This document shows, in pieces, positions 55,057-64,000 of a stretch of 64,000 nt of DNA. Origin of the DNA: Arenimonas terrae (GTDB lineage: Bacteria > Pseudomonadota > Gammaproteobacteria > Xanthomonadales > Xanthomonadaceae). The position numbers and the translations under genes are program-made. The DNA lies in contig NZ_SMDR01000001.1 in assembly GCF_006265115.1 (NCBI RefSeq), positions 434,001-498,000 on the forward strand, written 5' to 3'. Every line of letters starts with the position of its first letter. Position 1 is the first letter of the stretch. The notes under the pieces are model-generated. The model was not told where the DNA came from, ran no database searches, and worked only from the letters and a program-made list of their open reading frames with translations.

Positions 55057-55083
55057 GGCGGCGCCGGGGCGGGAATCCGGCAC

Positions 55084-55114
55084 AAAAAAAACGGGCCCCG
55101 AAGGGCCCGTTTTT
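55084..55114. terminator. Bidirectional intrinsic terminator between csaA and fadA
   Basis: A 12-bp perfect stem (AAAAACGGGCCC with its complement) with a CGAA loop is flanked by an A-run on one side and a T-run on the other. It can stop transcription from both convergent operons. Confidence 0.93.
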
Positions 55115-55133
55115 CCTGCTTCCGCAGGCCGCG

Positions 55134-56333
<1,200 letters not shown>

Positions 56334-56355
56334 GGGATTGTCCTTGGGCGCCGGG

Positions 56356-58725
56356 TCAGTTGCGAAGCGGCTTGCCGTTCTTGAGCATGTAGGCGATGCG
56401 TTCCTGGGTCTTGGGCATCTGGGCCAGGGCGACGAAATGTTCGCGCTCGAGCTTGAGCAGCCAGTCCTCGTCGACGATCGCGCCGCGGTCCACTTCGCCG
56501 CCGCACATCACGGTGGCGATGCGCTTGCTGACCTCGTAGTCGTGGGCGGAGATGAAGCGGCCCTCGAGCATGTTCTCCAGCATCATCCGGAAGGTGGCGA
56601 TGCCGACGTCGCCGGCGACCTGCACCTGGCGGGCGGGCAGGGGCGGGCGGTAGCCCGACTCGGCCAGGGCCCGGGCCTGGGCCTTGGCCACGTAAAGTAG
56701 CTCGTACTGGTTGAACACCACCACGTCGCTGTCGCGGGCCAGCTTCATTTCCTTGGCCTCGAGCGCGGACGCCGACACCTTGCCCATCGCGATCGTCTCG
56801 AAGTAGGGCTTGAGCGCGGCGAACACGTCGCCGCCCGGACCGGCGGCGGCGGAGGCGCGCACGGCGATCTCCTTCAGGCCGCCACCGGCCGGCAGCAGGC
56901 CGACGCCGGCCTCGACCAGGCCGATGTAGCTCTCCAGGCCGAACACGGTGCGGGCAGAATGCATCTGGAACTCGCAGCCGCCGCCCAGGGCCAGGCCGCG
57001 CACGGCGGCGACCACGGGCACCAGGGCGTACTTGATGCGCTGGCTGGTGGCCTGGAAGGTCGCCACCATCGCCTCGAACTCGGCGAGCTTGCCGGCCTGC
57101 AGCGAAGCCATGGCGCCCGACAGGTCGGCACCGGCCGAGAAGGGTTCCTTCGGCTGCCAGATCACCAGGCCGCGGAAGTCCTTCTCGGCGACGTCGATGG
57201 CCTGCTGCACGCCGGCCAGCACGCCGTCGCCGACGGTGTTCATCTTGGTCTTGAAGCTCAACACGGCGATGCCGTCGCCGTCGTGCCACATGCGCACCGC
57301 GTCGGTCTCGAACACGGTGTCGCCCGGGGCGGCGCGTTCGCCCAGCACCGGGTCGGGGAAACGCTGGCGGTTGTACACGGCCAGGTTCGAGCGCGGCAGC
57401 TTGTCGTTGCGCACCGGGCTGAAGCTGCCCTCGGCGGCGTGCACGCCCTCGCGGCCGTCGAACACCCAGTCCGGCAGCGGCGCGCTGGACATGGCCTTGC
57501 CGGCCACGATGTCCTCGGCGATCCACTCGGCCACCTGCTTCCAGCCGGCGGCCTGCCAGGTCTCGAACGGGCCCAGGCTCCAGCCGTAGCCCCAGCGGAT
57601 GGCCAGGTCGACGTCGCGCGCGGTCTCGGCGATCGAGGCCAGGTGGTAGGCGCTGTAGTGGAACAGGTCGCGGAACACCGACCACAGGAACTGCGCCTGC
57701 GGGTGCGCGCTGGCGCGCAGCTGGGCGAACTTCTCGGCCGGGTTCTTGTTCTTCAGGATCGCGACCACCTCGGCCGCCGCCTCGCCGCTGGCGGGACGGT
57801 AGTCCTGGGCCTTGAGGTCCAGCACCACGATGTCCTTGCCCTTCTTCATGAAGATGCCGGCGCCGGTCTTCTGGCCAAGCGCGCCCTTGGCGATCAGCGC
57901 CTGCAGCCAGTCCGGGGCCTTGAAGTACTTGTGCCAGGGATCGTCCGGCAGGGTGTCGGCCATGGTCTTGATGACGTGGGCCATGGTGTCGAGGCCGACC
58001 ACGTCGGAGGTGCGGTAGGTCGCCGATTTCGGGCGGCCGAGCAGGGGGCCGGTGAGCGCGTCCACCTCGTCGAAACCCAGGCCGAACTGGCCGGTGTGGT
58101 GCAGGGTCGAGAGGATGGAGAAGACGCCGATGCGGTTGCCGATGAAGTTCGGCGTGTCCTTGGCGTAGACCACCCCCTTGCCCAGGGTCGTGACCAGGAA
58201 AGTCTCAAGTCCTTCAAGGACTTCCCGGTCAGTCTTCACGCAGGGGATCAACTCGGCCAGGTGCATGTAGCGCGGCGGGTTGAAGAAATGCACGCCGCAG
58301 AACCGGTGGTGAAGCGATTCCGGAAGAACCTCCGCCAAGCCATTGATCGACAAGCCGGAAGTGTTGGACGCCAGGATCGCATGCGGGGCCACATAGGCCT
58401 CGATGCGGTCGTACAGCGCCTTCTTCCAGTCCATGCGCTCGGCGATGGCCTCGATGATCAGGTCGCAGTCCTTGAGCAGGTCCAGGTGCTGGTCGTAGTT
58501 GGCCGCGGTGATCGCGGCCGCCTTGGACTTGCTGGCGAAGGGTGCCGGCGAGAGCTTGCCCAGGTTGGCGATCGCCTTGTCGACGATGCCGTTGGGCGGG
58601 CCTTCCTTGGCGGGAAGGTCGAACAGGACGGTGTCGACGTCGGCGTTGACGAGGTGGGCGGCGATCTGCGCGCCCATCACGCCGGCGCCGAGCACGGCCA
58701 CCTTGCGGATGCGGAGTTGCGGCAT
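56356..58725 (-). CDS. 3-hydroxyacyl-CoA dehydrogenase/enoyl-CoA hydratase (FadN/FadB-like)
   Basis: This 789-residue multifunctional beta-oxidation enzyme has the dehydrogenase first. NAD binding is KVAVLGAGVMGAQIAAHL (about 8-25), followed by ASNTSGLSI, GVHFFNPPRYM and KDTPNFIGNRIG, with C-terminal dehydrogenase domains to about residue 430. The enoyl-CoA hydratase/isomerase domain is at the C-terminal end (about 480-720; FSAGADLSGAMASLQAG, ALGGGCEFQMHSART, VGLLPAGGGLKE). This order is the reverse of E. coli FadB and matches FadN-type proteins. fadA follows and a PsrA-like regulator precedes in the same direction, so the three genes look like one operon. Confidence 0.93.
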   Translation of the reverse strand: MPQLRIRKVAVLGAGVMGAQIAAHLVNADVDTVLFDLPAKEGPPNGIVDKAIANLGKLSPAPFASKSKAAAITAANYDQHLDLLKDCDLIIEAIAERMDWKKALYDRIEAYVAPHAILASNTSGLSINGLAEVLPESLHHRFCGVHFFNPPRYMHLAELIPCVKTDREVLEGLETFLVTTLGKGVVYAKDTPNFIGNRIGVFSILSTLHHTGQFGLGFDEVDALTGPLLGRPKSATYRTSDVVGLDTMAHVIKTMADTLPDDPWHKYFKAPDWLQALIAKGALGQKTGAGIFMKKGKDIVVLDLKAQDYRPASGEAAAEVVAILKNKNPAEKFAQLRASAHPQAQFLWSVFRDLFHYSAYHLASIAETARDVDLAIRWGYGWSLGPFETWQAAGWKQVAEWIAEDIVAGKAMSSAPLPDWVFDGREGVHAAEGSFSPVRNDKLPRSNLAVYNRQRFPDPVLGERAAPGDTVFETDAVRMWHDGDGIAVLSFKTKMNTVGDGVLAGVQQAIDVAEKDFRGLVIWQPKEPFSAGADLSGAMASLQAGKLAEFEAMVATFQATSQRIKYALVPVVAAVRGLALGGGCEFQMHSARTVFGLESYIGLVEAGVGLLPAGGGLKEIAVRASAAAGPGGDVFAALKPYFETIAMGKVSASALEAKEMKLARDSDVVVFNQYELLYVAKAQARALAESGYRPPLPARQVQVAGDVGIATFRMMLENMLEGRFISAHDYEVSKRIATVMCGGEVDRGAIVDEDWLLKLEREHFVALAQMPKTQERIAYMLKNGKPLRN

Positions 58726-58758
58726 GGGAAAAGCTCCGTGGGAGGAGGAGGGGGTGGG

Positions 58759-59382
58759 TCAGCCGTCGGCGCGCAGGCCGGCGGCGGCGAAGCGGATCAG
58801 GGTCTGGGCGGCCTTCTCGCAGTGGGCCTTCTCGGACACGCCGGTGGGCCGCTTGATCAGGCCGAAATCGGCCATGGCGTAGGTCAGGGCGCCGGCGGTG
58901 AAGTCCAGGCGCCAGTACAGGTCTTCCTTGGCCAGGGCCGGCACCGCGGCGCCGATGGCCTTGGCGAACTCGCGCAGCACGTGGCCATAGTTGTCGGACA
59001 GGAACTTGCGCAGGCGGTCGTTCTTCTCGGCGAAGGCGCGGGCCAGCACGCGCACGAAGGCCGAGCCGCCGTGGCGGTCGATGGTCAGGGCCAGGGGCGG
59101 TTCGATGAAGGCGGCCAGGATGGCCTCGAGGTCGCCGGGGCGCTCTTCCTGGGCCTTGCGCAGCTGGGCCAGGCGGCGCTCGCTCATCTCGTCCATGCGG
59201 CGGCGGAAGACCTCGTTGACCAGGTTCTCCTTGCTGCCGAAGTGGTAGTTCACCGCCGCGATGTTGACGTCGGCCCGGCTGGTCACCTGGCGCAACGAGG
59301 TGCCGGCGAACCCGTGCTGGGCGAAGAGCTCCTCGGCCGCGCCGAGGATGCGTTCCTTGGTGTTGAAGTGGGTCGTCGTCAT
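58759..59382 (-). CDS. TetR-family regulator, PsrA-like
   Basis: This 207-residue regulator has an N-terminal helix-turn-helix whose text (TKERILGAAEELFAQHGFAG, TSLRQVTSRADVNIAAVNYH, FGSKENLVNEVF) is close to Pseudomonas PsrA, a repressor of fatty-acid degradation released by long-chain acyl ligands. It is the first gene of the probable operon with fadB-type and fadA genes, as expected for autoregulated control of beta-oxidation. Two copies of ATTCAAACGG upstream are candidate operator half-sites. The assignment to PsrA rests on HTH similarity from memory and context. Confidence 0.87.
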   Translation of the reverse strand: MTTTHFNTKERILGAAEELFAQHGFAGTSLRQVTSRADVNIAAVNYHFGSKENLVNEVFRRRMDEMSERRLAQLRKAQEERPGDLEAILAAFIEPPLALTIDRHGGSAFVRVLARAFAEKNDRLRKFLSDNYGHVLREFAKAIGAAVPALAKEDLYWRLDFTAGALTYAMADFGLIKRPTGVSEKAHCEKAAQTLIRFAAAGLRADG

Positions 59383-59398
59383 GGCCTGCCAGCGTTCG

Positions 59399-59462
59399 AT
59401 TCAAACGGGTGTTGGCGAGTGTACTCCGGCCGGGCCGGCCGTCAAATGGCCAATTCAAACGG
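59399..59462. promoter_or_regulatory. Two ATTCAAACGG repeats, candidate PsrA-type operator region
   Basis: ATTCAAACGG occurs at 59399-59408 and 59453-59462, upstream of the TetR gene. The first copy continues CAAACGGGTGTTGG. This is close to the reported PsrA pattern G/CAAAC-N(2-4)-GTTTG/C, with one mismatch in the right half. Confidence 0.42.
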
Positions 59463-59565
59463 CTGACGGAACCCTTCGTCCCGGCACCGGGCCCAGGGCA
59501 GGGTGGAGCATGCTGCTGGAAATATTCAGGGAAATGCGCTAAACCCTCGTTCGTGCGGGGTTTTG

Positions 59566-59574
59566 TGCTAGATT
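59566..59574 (+). promoter_or_regulatory. Putative extended -10 promoter for ndk
   Basis: TGCTAGATT reads as an extended -10 (TGn followed by TAGATT). Transcription would start near 59581, about 32 bases before the ndk ATG. No clear -35 box is seen, which extended -10 promoters can tolerate. Confidence 0.4.
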
Positions 59575-59612
59575 TACGGGCTTCCGAAACCCCTAAACCA
59601 CGGAGTTAGACC

Positions 59613-60038
59613 ATGGCGCTGGAGCGCACCATTTCCATCATCAAACCCGACGCGGTCGCCAAGAACGTCATCGGCGAGATCTACGCCCGCTTCGAGAAGG
59701 CCGGCCTGAAGGTCGTCGCCGCCAAGATGAAGCACCTCTCGCGCAAGGAAGCCGAAGGTTTCTACGCCGTGCACCGCGAGCGTCCGTTCTTCAACGCGCT
59801 GGTCGAGTTCATGATCTCCGGCCCGGTGATGATCCAGGTGCTGGAAGGCGAGAACGCGGTGCAGAAGAACCGCGACCTGATGGGCGCCACCAACCCGAAG
59901 GAAGCCGCCGCCGGCACGATCCGCGCCGATTTCGCGCAGTCGATCGACGCCAACGCCGTGCACGGTTCCGACAGCCTCGAGAATGCCGCGATCGAAACCG
60001 CGTATTTCTTCGCCGCCACCGAGCTGTGCCCGCGCTGA
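59613..60038 (+). CDS. ndk: Nucleoside diphosphate kinase
   Basis: This 141-residue enzyme balances NTP pools by a phospho-His intermediate. The active His is His117 in the canonical NAVHGSDS. The N terminus [20 protein letters not shown] is typical. GGAG precedes the ATG by 7 bases. It opens the ndk-rlmN-pilF-rodZ order found in many Gammaproteobacteria. Confidence 0.98.
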   Translation: MALERTISIIKPDAVAKNVIGEIYARFEKAGLKVVAAKMKHLSRKEAEGFYAVHRERPFFNALVEFMISGPVMIQVLEGENAVQKNRDLMGATNPKEAAAGTIRADFAQSIDANAVHGSDSLENAAIETAYFFAATELCPR

Positions 60039-60050
60039 GCGGATGACGTC

Positions 60051-61248
<1,198 letters not shown>

Positions 61249-61259
<11 letters not shown>

Positions 61260-62037
61260 GCCCATGCGTCTTCTTGCCTTCGTCGCGCTGGTCGCGATCG
61301 CGGGCTGTGCCAGCACCAGCGGTGGCGGCACGACGCAGTCGACGGGCAGCGCCGGCGGCACCCACACGACGATGAGCAACAAGGGTCTGGCCAACCTCAA
61401 CCTGGCCCACAACTACATGAACTCGGGCAAGCTCGACTACGCCATGGACCGCGCGAACCGTGCCCTGCGCAGCGACCCGAATTCGCCCGACGTGCAGATC
61501 GTGATGGGCCTGATCCGCGAGAAGCTGGGCGACAACGAGCGCGCCGGCCAGCACTACGCCCAGGCGGTGAAGCAGGCGCCGGAAGCCGGCCACGTGCTCA
61601 ACGTGAATGCGGTCTGGCTTTGCCGCCAGGGAGCGGTGGAGGAGTCCGACGCGCTGTTCAGCCGCGCAGTCAGGGATCCGTTCTACAAGGCCAAGCAGCA
61701 GGCGTATTTCAATGCCGGCAAATGCGCGCTGCAGGGCGGGCGGCTGGAGCGGGCCGAACAGTATCTGCGCCAGGGCGTCGAGTTGGCGCCGCAGGACCCG
61801 CTGCTGCTCGCCCAGCTGGCCGAGGTGAAGTTCCGCCAGGGGGATTTCATGGCGGCGCGGGCCTTCTTCCAGCGGCGCGAATCGCTGGGCGCGCCCAGCG
61901 CCGAGTTGCTCGACCTCGCAGTGCGCATCGAACAGGGTGCCGGCGATACCGTCGCCGCGGACCGCTATCGTCGCCGCCTCAACGAACAGTTTCCGAACTA
62001 CACGCCGCCCGCCGCGGAGGGGACGCGTCAGCCATGA
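61249..62037 (+). CDS. pilF: Type IV pilus biogenesis lipoprotein PilF/PilW
   Basis: This 262-residue outer-membrane lipoprotein (pilotin) helps assemble the PilQ secretin. The lipobox is VAIAGC (Cys20). Tetratricopeptide repeats fill most of the rest ([60 protein letters not shown]). The first ATG has GGGAG 6 bases upstream; another ATG lies five codons in. A Ser/Gly/Thr-rich linker follows the lipobox. Its place after rlmN is conserved. It implies the organism has type IV pili. Confidence 0.92.
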
Positions 62038-62894
62038 GCAGTGAAGGTACGCAGGAGGTCCTGTTCCAGGACCCGATCGGTATTCGCCTGCGGCAGGGCC
62101 GCGAAAAGGCGGGTCTCAGCCTCGAGCAGGCCGGCCAGCAGCTGAAGCTGCCGGTCGCCATCGTCGAAGCCATGGAGCGCGACGACTGGCAGCGGCTGGG
62201 CGCGCCGATCTACGTGCGCAGCTACCTCGGCAGCTACCTGCGCCTGGTCGGGCTGCCGGCGGCGCTGGCCGAGCAGGTCGCGCAGGACAAGCCGACGCCG
62301 CAGTTGGTCAGCCTGGGCGGCAGCTCGCGGGTGCGCCATGCGCTCAACCATTCGATGCGCAACGTCGTCTATCTGGTCATGACCGCGGTGCTGGTGCTGC
62401 CGGTGGTCCTGGTCGTGCGTCATTACCAGTCGGCGCGGCCGGCCGAAGAACTCACGCTCGAGCCGCAGGCGACCCTGGTTACGGCAGCTCCACTCGCCGC
62501 CGAACCGTCGCCGCCGTCCGTGACCGACGTGCCGGCGCTGGCAGCCACCGCCGAGTCCGCGACGACCGAGGCGGCCGGTCCGGCGCCCGTGATGGCGTCG
62601 ATGGCTCCCTTCCAGAAGTCCGAAGCCTCGAGCGACCTGCTGCTGCGCTTCTCCGGCGAGAGCTGGGTGGACGTGGTCGATGCCCGCGGCCTGCGGGTCG
62701 AACGCGGCCTGGTCGCGGCGGGTAGCGAGCGCCGTTACGCCCCGGGTCAGGTTGCACGCATCACGCTCGGCAACGCCGAAGCGGTGCAGGTGAGTTTTGC
62801 CGGTGCGGCGGTCGATCTGACGCCTTACCGCGCCGCGAACGTCGCCCGCTTTGCGGTATCCTCTAGCGGCGAACCCGCTCCCGCCGGCAACTGA
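62034..62894 (+). CDS. rodZ: Cytoskeletal membrane protein RodZ
   Basis: This 286-residue bitopic protein couples MreB to the cell-wall machinery. An N-terminal helix-turn-helix_25 domain (about 14-80; LRQGREKAGLSLEQAGQQLK; YVRSYLGSYLRLVGL) is followed by a basic stretch and one membrane helix (about 112-130). A Pro/Ala/Thr-rich periplasmic linker leads to the DUF4115 domain (about 205-280; LLLRFSGESWVDVVDARGLR). The ATG overlaps the pilF stop. In E. coli ispG follows; here the yfgM-like gene follows directly. Confidence 0.93.
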   Translation: MSSEGTQEVLFQDPIGIRLRQGREKAGLSLEQAGQQLKLPVAIVEAMERDDWQRLGAPIYVRSYLGSYLRLVGLPAALAEQVAQDKPTPQLVSLGGSSRVRHALNHSMRNVVYLVMTAVLVLPVVLVVRHYQSARPAEELTLEPQATLVTAAPLAAEPSPPSVTDVPALAATAESATTEAAGPAPVMASMAPFQKSEASSDLLLRFSGESWVDVVDARGLRVERGLVAAGSERRYAPGQVARITLGNAEAVQVSFAGAAVDLTPYRAANVARFAVSSSGEPAPAGN

Positions 62895-62965
62895 TCCGGC
62901 GGCACCGCGCGCCACATAGCCACCTCCACCCGCCTGCGCCCCGCGCGGGCCCGAAGAAGCATCGA

Positions 62966-63616
62966 ATGGACCAGATCGACGAATACGAACAGGGCGAACG
63001 CGTCCGCACCTGGCTGCGCAACAACGGCTCCTCGCTGATCGGCGGCGTCGCCCTCGGCCTGGCCTGCCTGGCTGGCTGGCAGTGGTGGCAGAGCCAGCAG
63101 GACCAGAAGCTGGTGGTCGCGGCCAGCGAATACGCCGCGTTCAACAAGGCCGTCGAGGCCAGGCAGGACGACAAGGTCGCCGCCCACGCGGCGGCCCTGC
63201 GGCAGAACCATCCGGACACGCCGTACCCGGCCCTGGCCGCGCTGCGCCAGGCCGATGCGCTGCACGCGCAGGGTAAGGACGAAGAAGCGGTGAAGGTTCT
63301 GGATGCGGTCGCGGGCGAGCACCTCGACCCGGCCCTGGTCGAGCTGGCGCGCCTGCGCGCCGCCCGGCTGCAGGTCGCGGCCGGCAAGGCCGAAGACGCC
63401 ATCAAGCGCCTCGACACCTTGGACGAGCCGGCCTTCGCCGCCGTCGCCGCCGAAATCCGCGGCGATGCCGAGATGGCCCTGGGCCGTCGCGACGCCGCCC
63501 GTGCCGCCTATGAAAAAGCGCTGGCCTCGCTCGACGTTGGTTCGCCCACGCGATCCATGGTCGAGATGAAACTCACCGACGCGGGCGGCTCGCCGACCGC
63601 TCAGCCGGAGATCTGA
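62966..63616 (+). CDS. yfgM: YfgM-like SecYEG ancillary/periplasmic chaperone protein
   Basis: This 216-residue inner-membrane protein has one N-terminal helix (about 20-40; LIGGVALGLACLAGWQWW) and a tetratricopeptide-like periplasmic domain. It begins DEYEQGERVRTWLRNNG, the typical YfgM entry. YfgM associates with SecYEG and PpiD and aids periplasmic folding. It sits directly before bamB, as in other Gammaproteobacteria. Confidence 0.93.
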   Translation: MDQIDEYEQGERVRTWLRNNGSSLIGGVALGLACLAGWQWWQSQQDQKLVVAASEYAAFNKAVEARQDDKVAAHAAALRQNHPDTPYPALAALRQADALHAQGKDEEAVKVLDAVAGEHLDPALVELARLRAARLQVAAGKAEDAIKRLDTLDEPAFAAVAAEIRGDAEMALGRRDAARAAYEKALASLDVGSPTRSMVEMKLTDAGGSPTAQPEI

Positions 63617-63620
63617 CCGC

Positions 63621-64000
63621 ATGTCGTTCCGCATCGTGCTACTCGCCCTGATCCTGGTCTTCGCCACCGGCTGCAGCACCATCAAGGGCTGGTTCGGCGA
63701 CAGCAAGGGCAAGGCCCTGGAACCGGCCGAACTCACCGATATCGCCAGCCCGATCGCCGTGGACCGCGCCTGGAGCCTCAACCTGGGCGACGGCCGCGAG
63801 AAGCTGGGTCTGCGCCAGAAGGTCGCGGTCGAGGGCGAACGCCTGTACGTGTCCAACGACGATGGCCAGGTGCTGGCCATCAACGCCGGCACCGGCGATG
63901 TGATCTGGGACTCCCAGGCCGTGAAGACCGGCAAGACCGGCAACCGCCTGCTGTTCTGGCGCCGCAAGACGATCGAGGCCGGCCTCAGCGGAGGTCCCGG
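63621..64000 (+). CDS. bamB: Outer membrane assembly lipoprotein BamB, N-terminal part (3' end outside window)
   Basis: The visible 126 residues begin MSFRIVLLALILVFATGC, a lipoprotein signal with Cys18. The first beta-propeller blades follow (VAVEGERLYVSNDDGQVLAI, NAGTGDVIWDSQAVK, with TGKTGNRLLFW and LSGGPG). BamB is a subunit of the BAM complex that inserts outer-membrane proteins. The frame is open to the window edge, so the gene continues. It starts 4 bp after yfgM. Confidence 0.95.
   Translation, partial: MSFRIVLLALILVFATGCSTIKGWFGDSKGKALEPAELTDIASPIAVDRAWSLNLGDGREKLGLRQKVAVEGERLYVSNDDGQVLAINAGTGDVIWDSQAVKTGKTGNRLLFWRRKTIEAGLSGGP

Overview
This window is a GC-rich chromosomal segment from a gammaproteobacterium. 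Gene content and order point to the order Lysobacterales (Xanthomonadales). The indicators are the serC-pheA-hisC-aroA-cmk-rpsA-ihfB-lapA-lapB run, rne divergent from rluC, nfuA next to two monohaem cytochromes and a Pro/Glu 'repetitive' membrane protein, a 41-residue cysteine-poor L36, and the FFLEELY-motif protein. I cannot name the genus. About 57 protein genes are packed tightly, many with ATGA or GTGA stop/start overlaps. There is one tRNA. I found no rRNA, CRISPR array, prophage or intact insertion sequence.

Layout. 1-0.8 kb: end of rarA, then the fluoride channel crcB. 0.8-1.7 kb: a lower-GC stretch with one orphan membrane gene. 1.7-6.7 kb: a membrane protein, an acyl-CoA ligase, a REP-like palindrome, serS, a LysR regulator and tRNA-Ser(UGA). 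6.7-13 kb: a CPBP membrane protein, a GacA/UvrY-type response regulator, RNase E with a long leader, and RluC. 13-16.2 kb: pterin dehydratase, NfuA, the Glu-Pro repeat protein and two cytochromes c. 16.4-24.1 kb: a lipoprotein adaptor with two different RND pump subunits. 24.2-27.6 kb (minus strand): a small periplasmic protein, agmatine deiminase, N-carbamoylputrescine amidase and a TraB-family membrane protein, forming a putrescine operon. 27.8-31.1 kb: L36, then a TetR regulator, an acyl-CoA-binding protein and a two-domain alcohol-forming fatty acyl-CoA reductase. 31.1-36.4 kb: a membrane-anchored Mrr-like nuclease-fold protein, then a polyhydroxyalkanoate/lipid group (phasin, patatin, FFLEELY protein, PHA-system protein) and a double-FHA membrane protein. 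36.4-38 kb: MsrQ and MsrP. 38.1-41.3 kb: a large PAS-GGDEF-EAL protein. 41.3-50.5 kb: the serC-to-lapB biosynthesis, translation and LPS-control run. 50.5-53.4 kb: an O-antigen initiating transferase and a WbpM-like 4,6-dehydratase. 53.4-59.4 kb: an FAD oxidoreductase, CsaA, and the fadA/fadB-type beta-oxidation genes under a PsrA-like TetR. 59.6-64 kb: ndk, rlmN, pilF, rodZ, yfgM and the start of bamB.

Lipid metabolism is a recurring theme: acyl-CoA ligase, acyl-CoA-binding protein, fatty acyl-CoA reductase, phasin and PHA-system proteins, patatin, beta-oxidation enzymes, and two TetR regulators. This suggests a cell that moves fatty acids between degradation, storage polymer and fatty alcohols or wax esters. 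No wax synthase or PHA synthase lies in the window.

Most of the window is conventional. The most interesting unexplained element is a strongly structured region just past the phasin stop codon. It has a 13-bp perfect stem, an inner stem, an exposed C-rich loop (anti-Shine-Dalgarno) and an intrinsic terminator. It looks like a 3'UTR-derived small RNA whose loop is exactly complementary to the ribosome binding site of the acyl-CoA ligase gene. That is a hypothesis from sequence only. No clearly new multi-gene defence or biosynthetic system was found.
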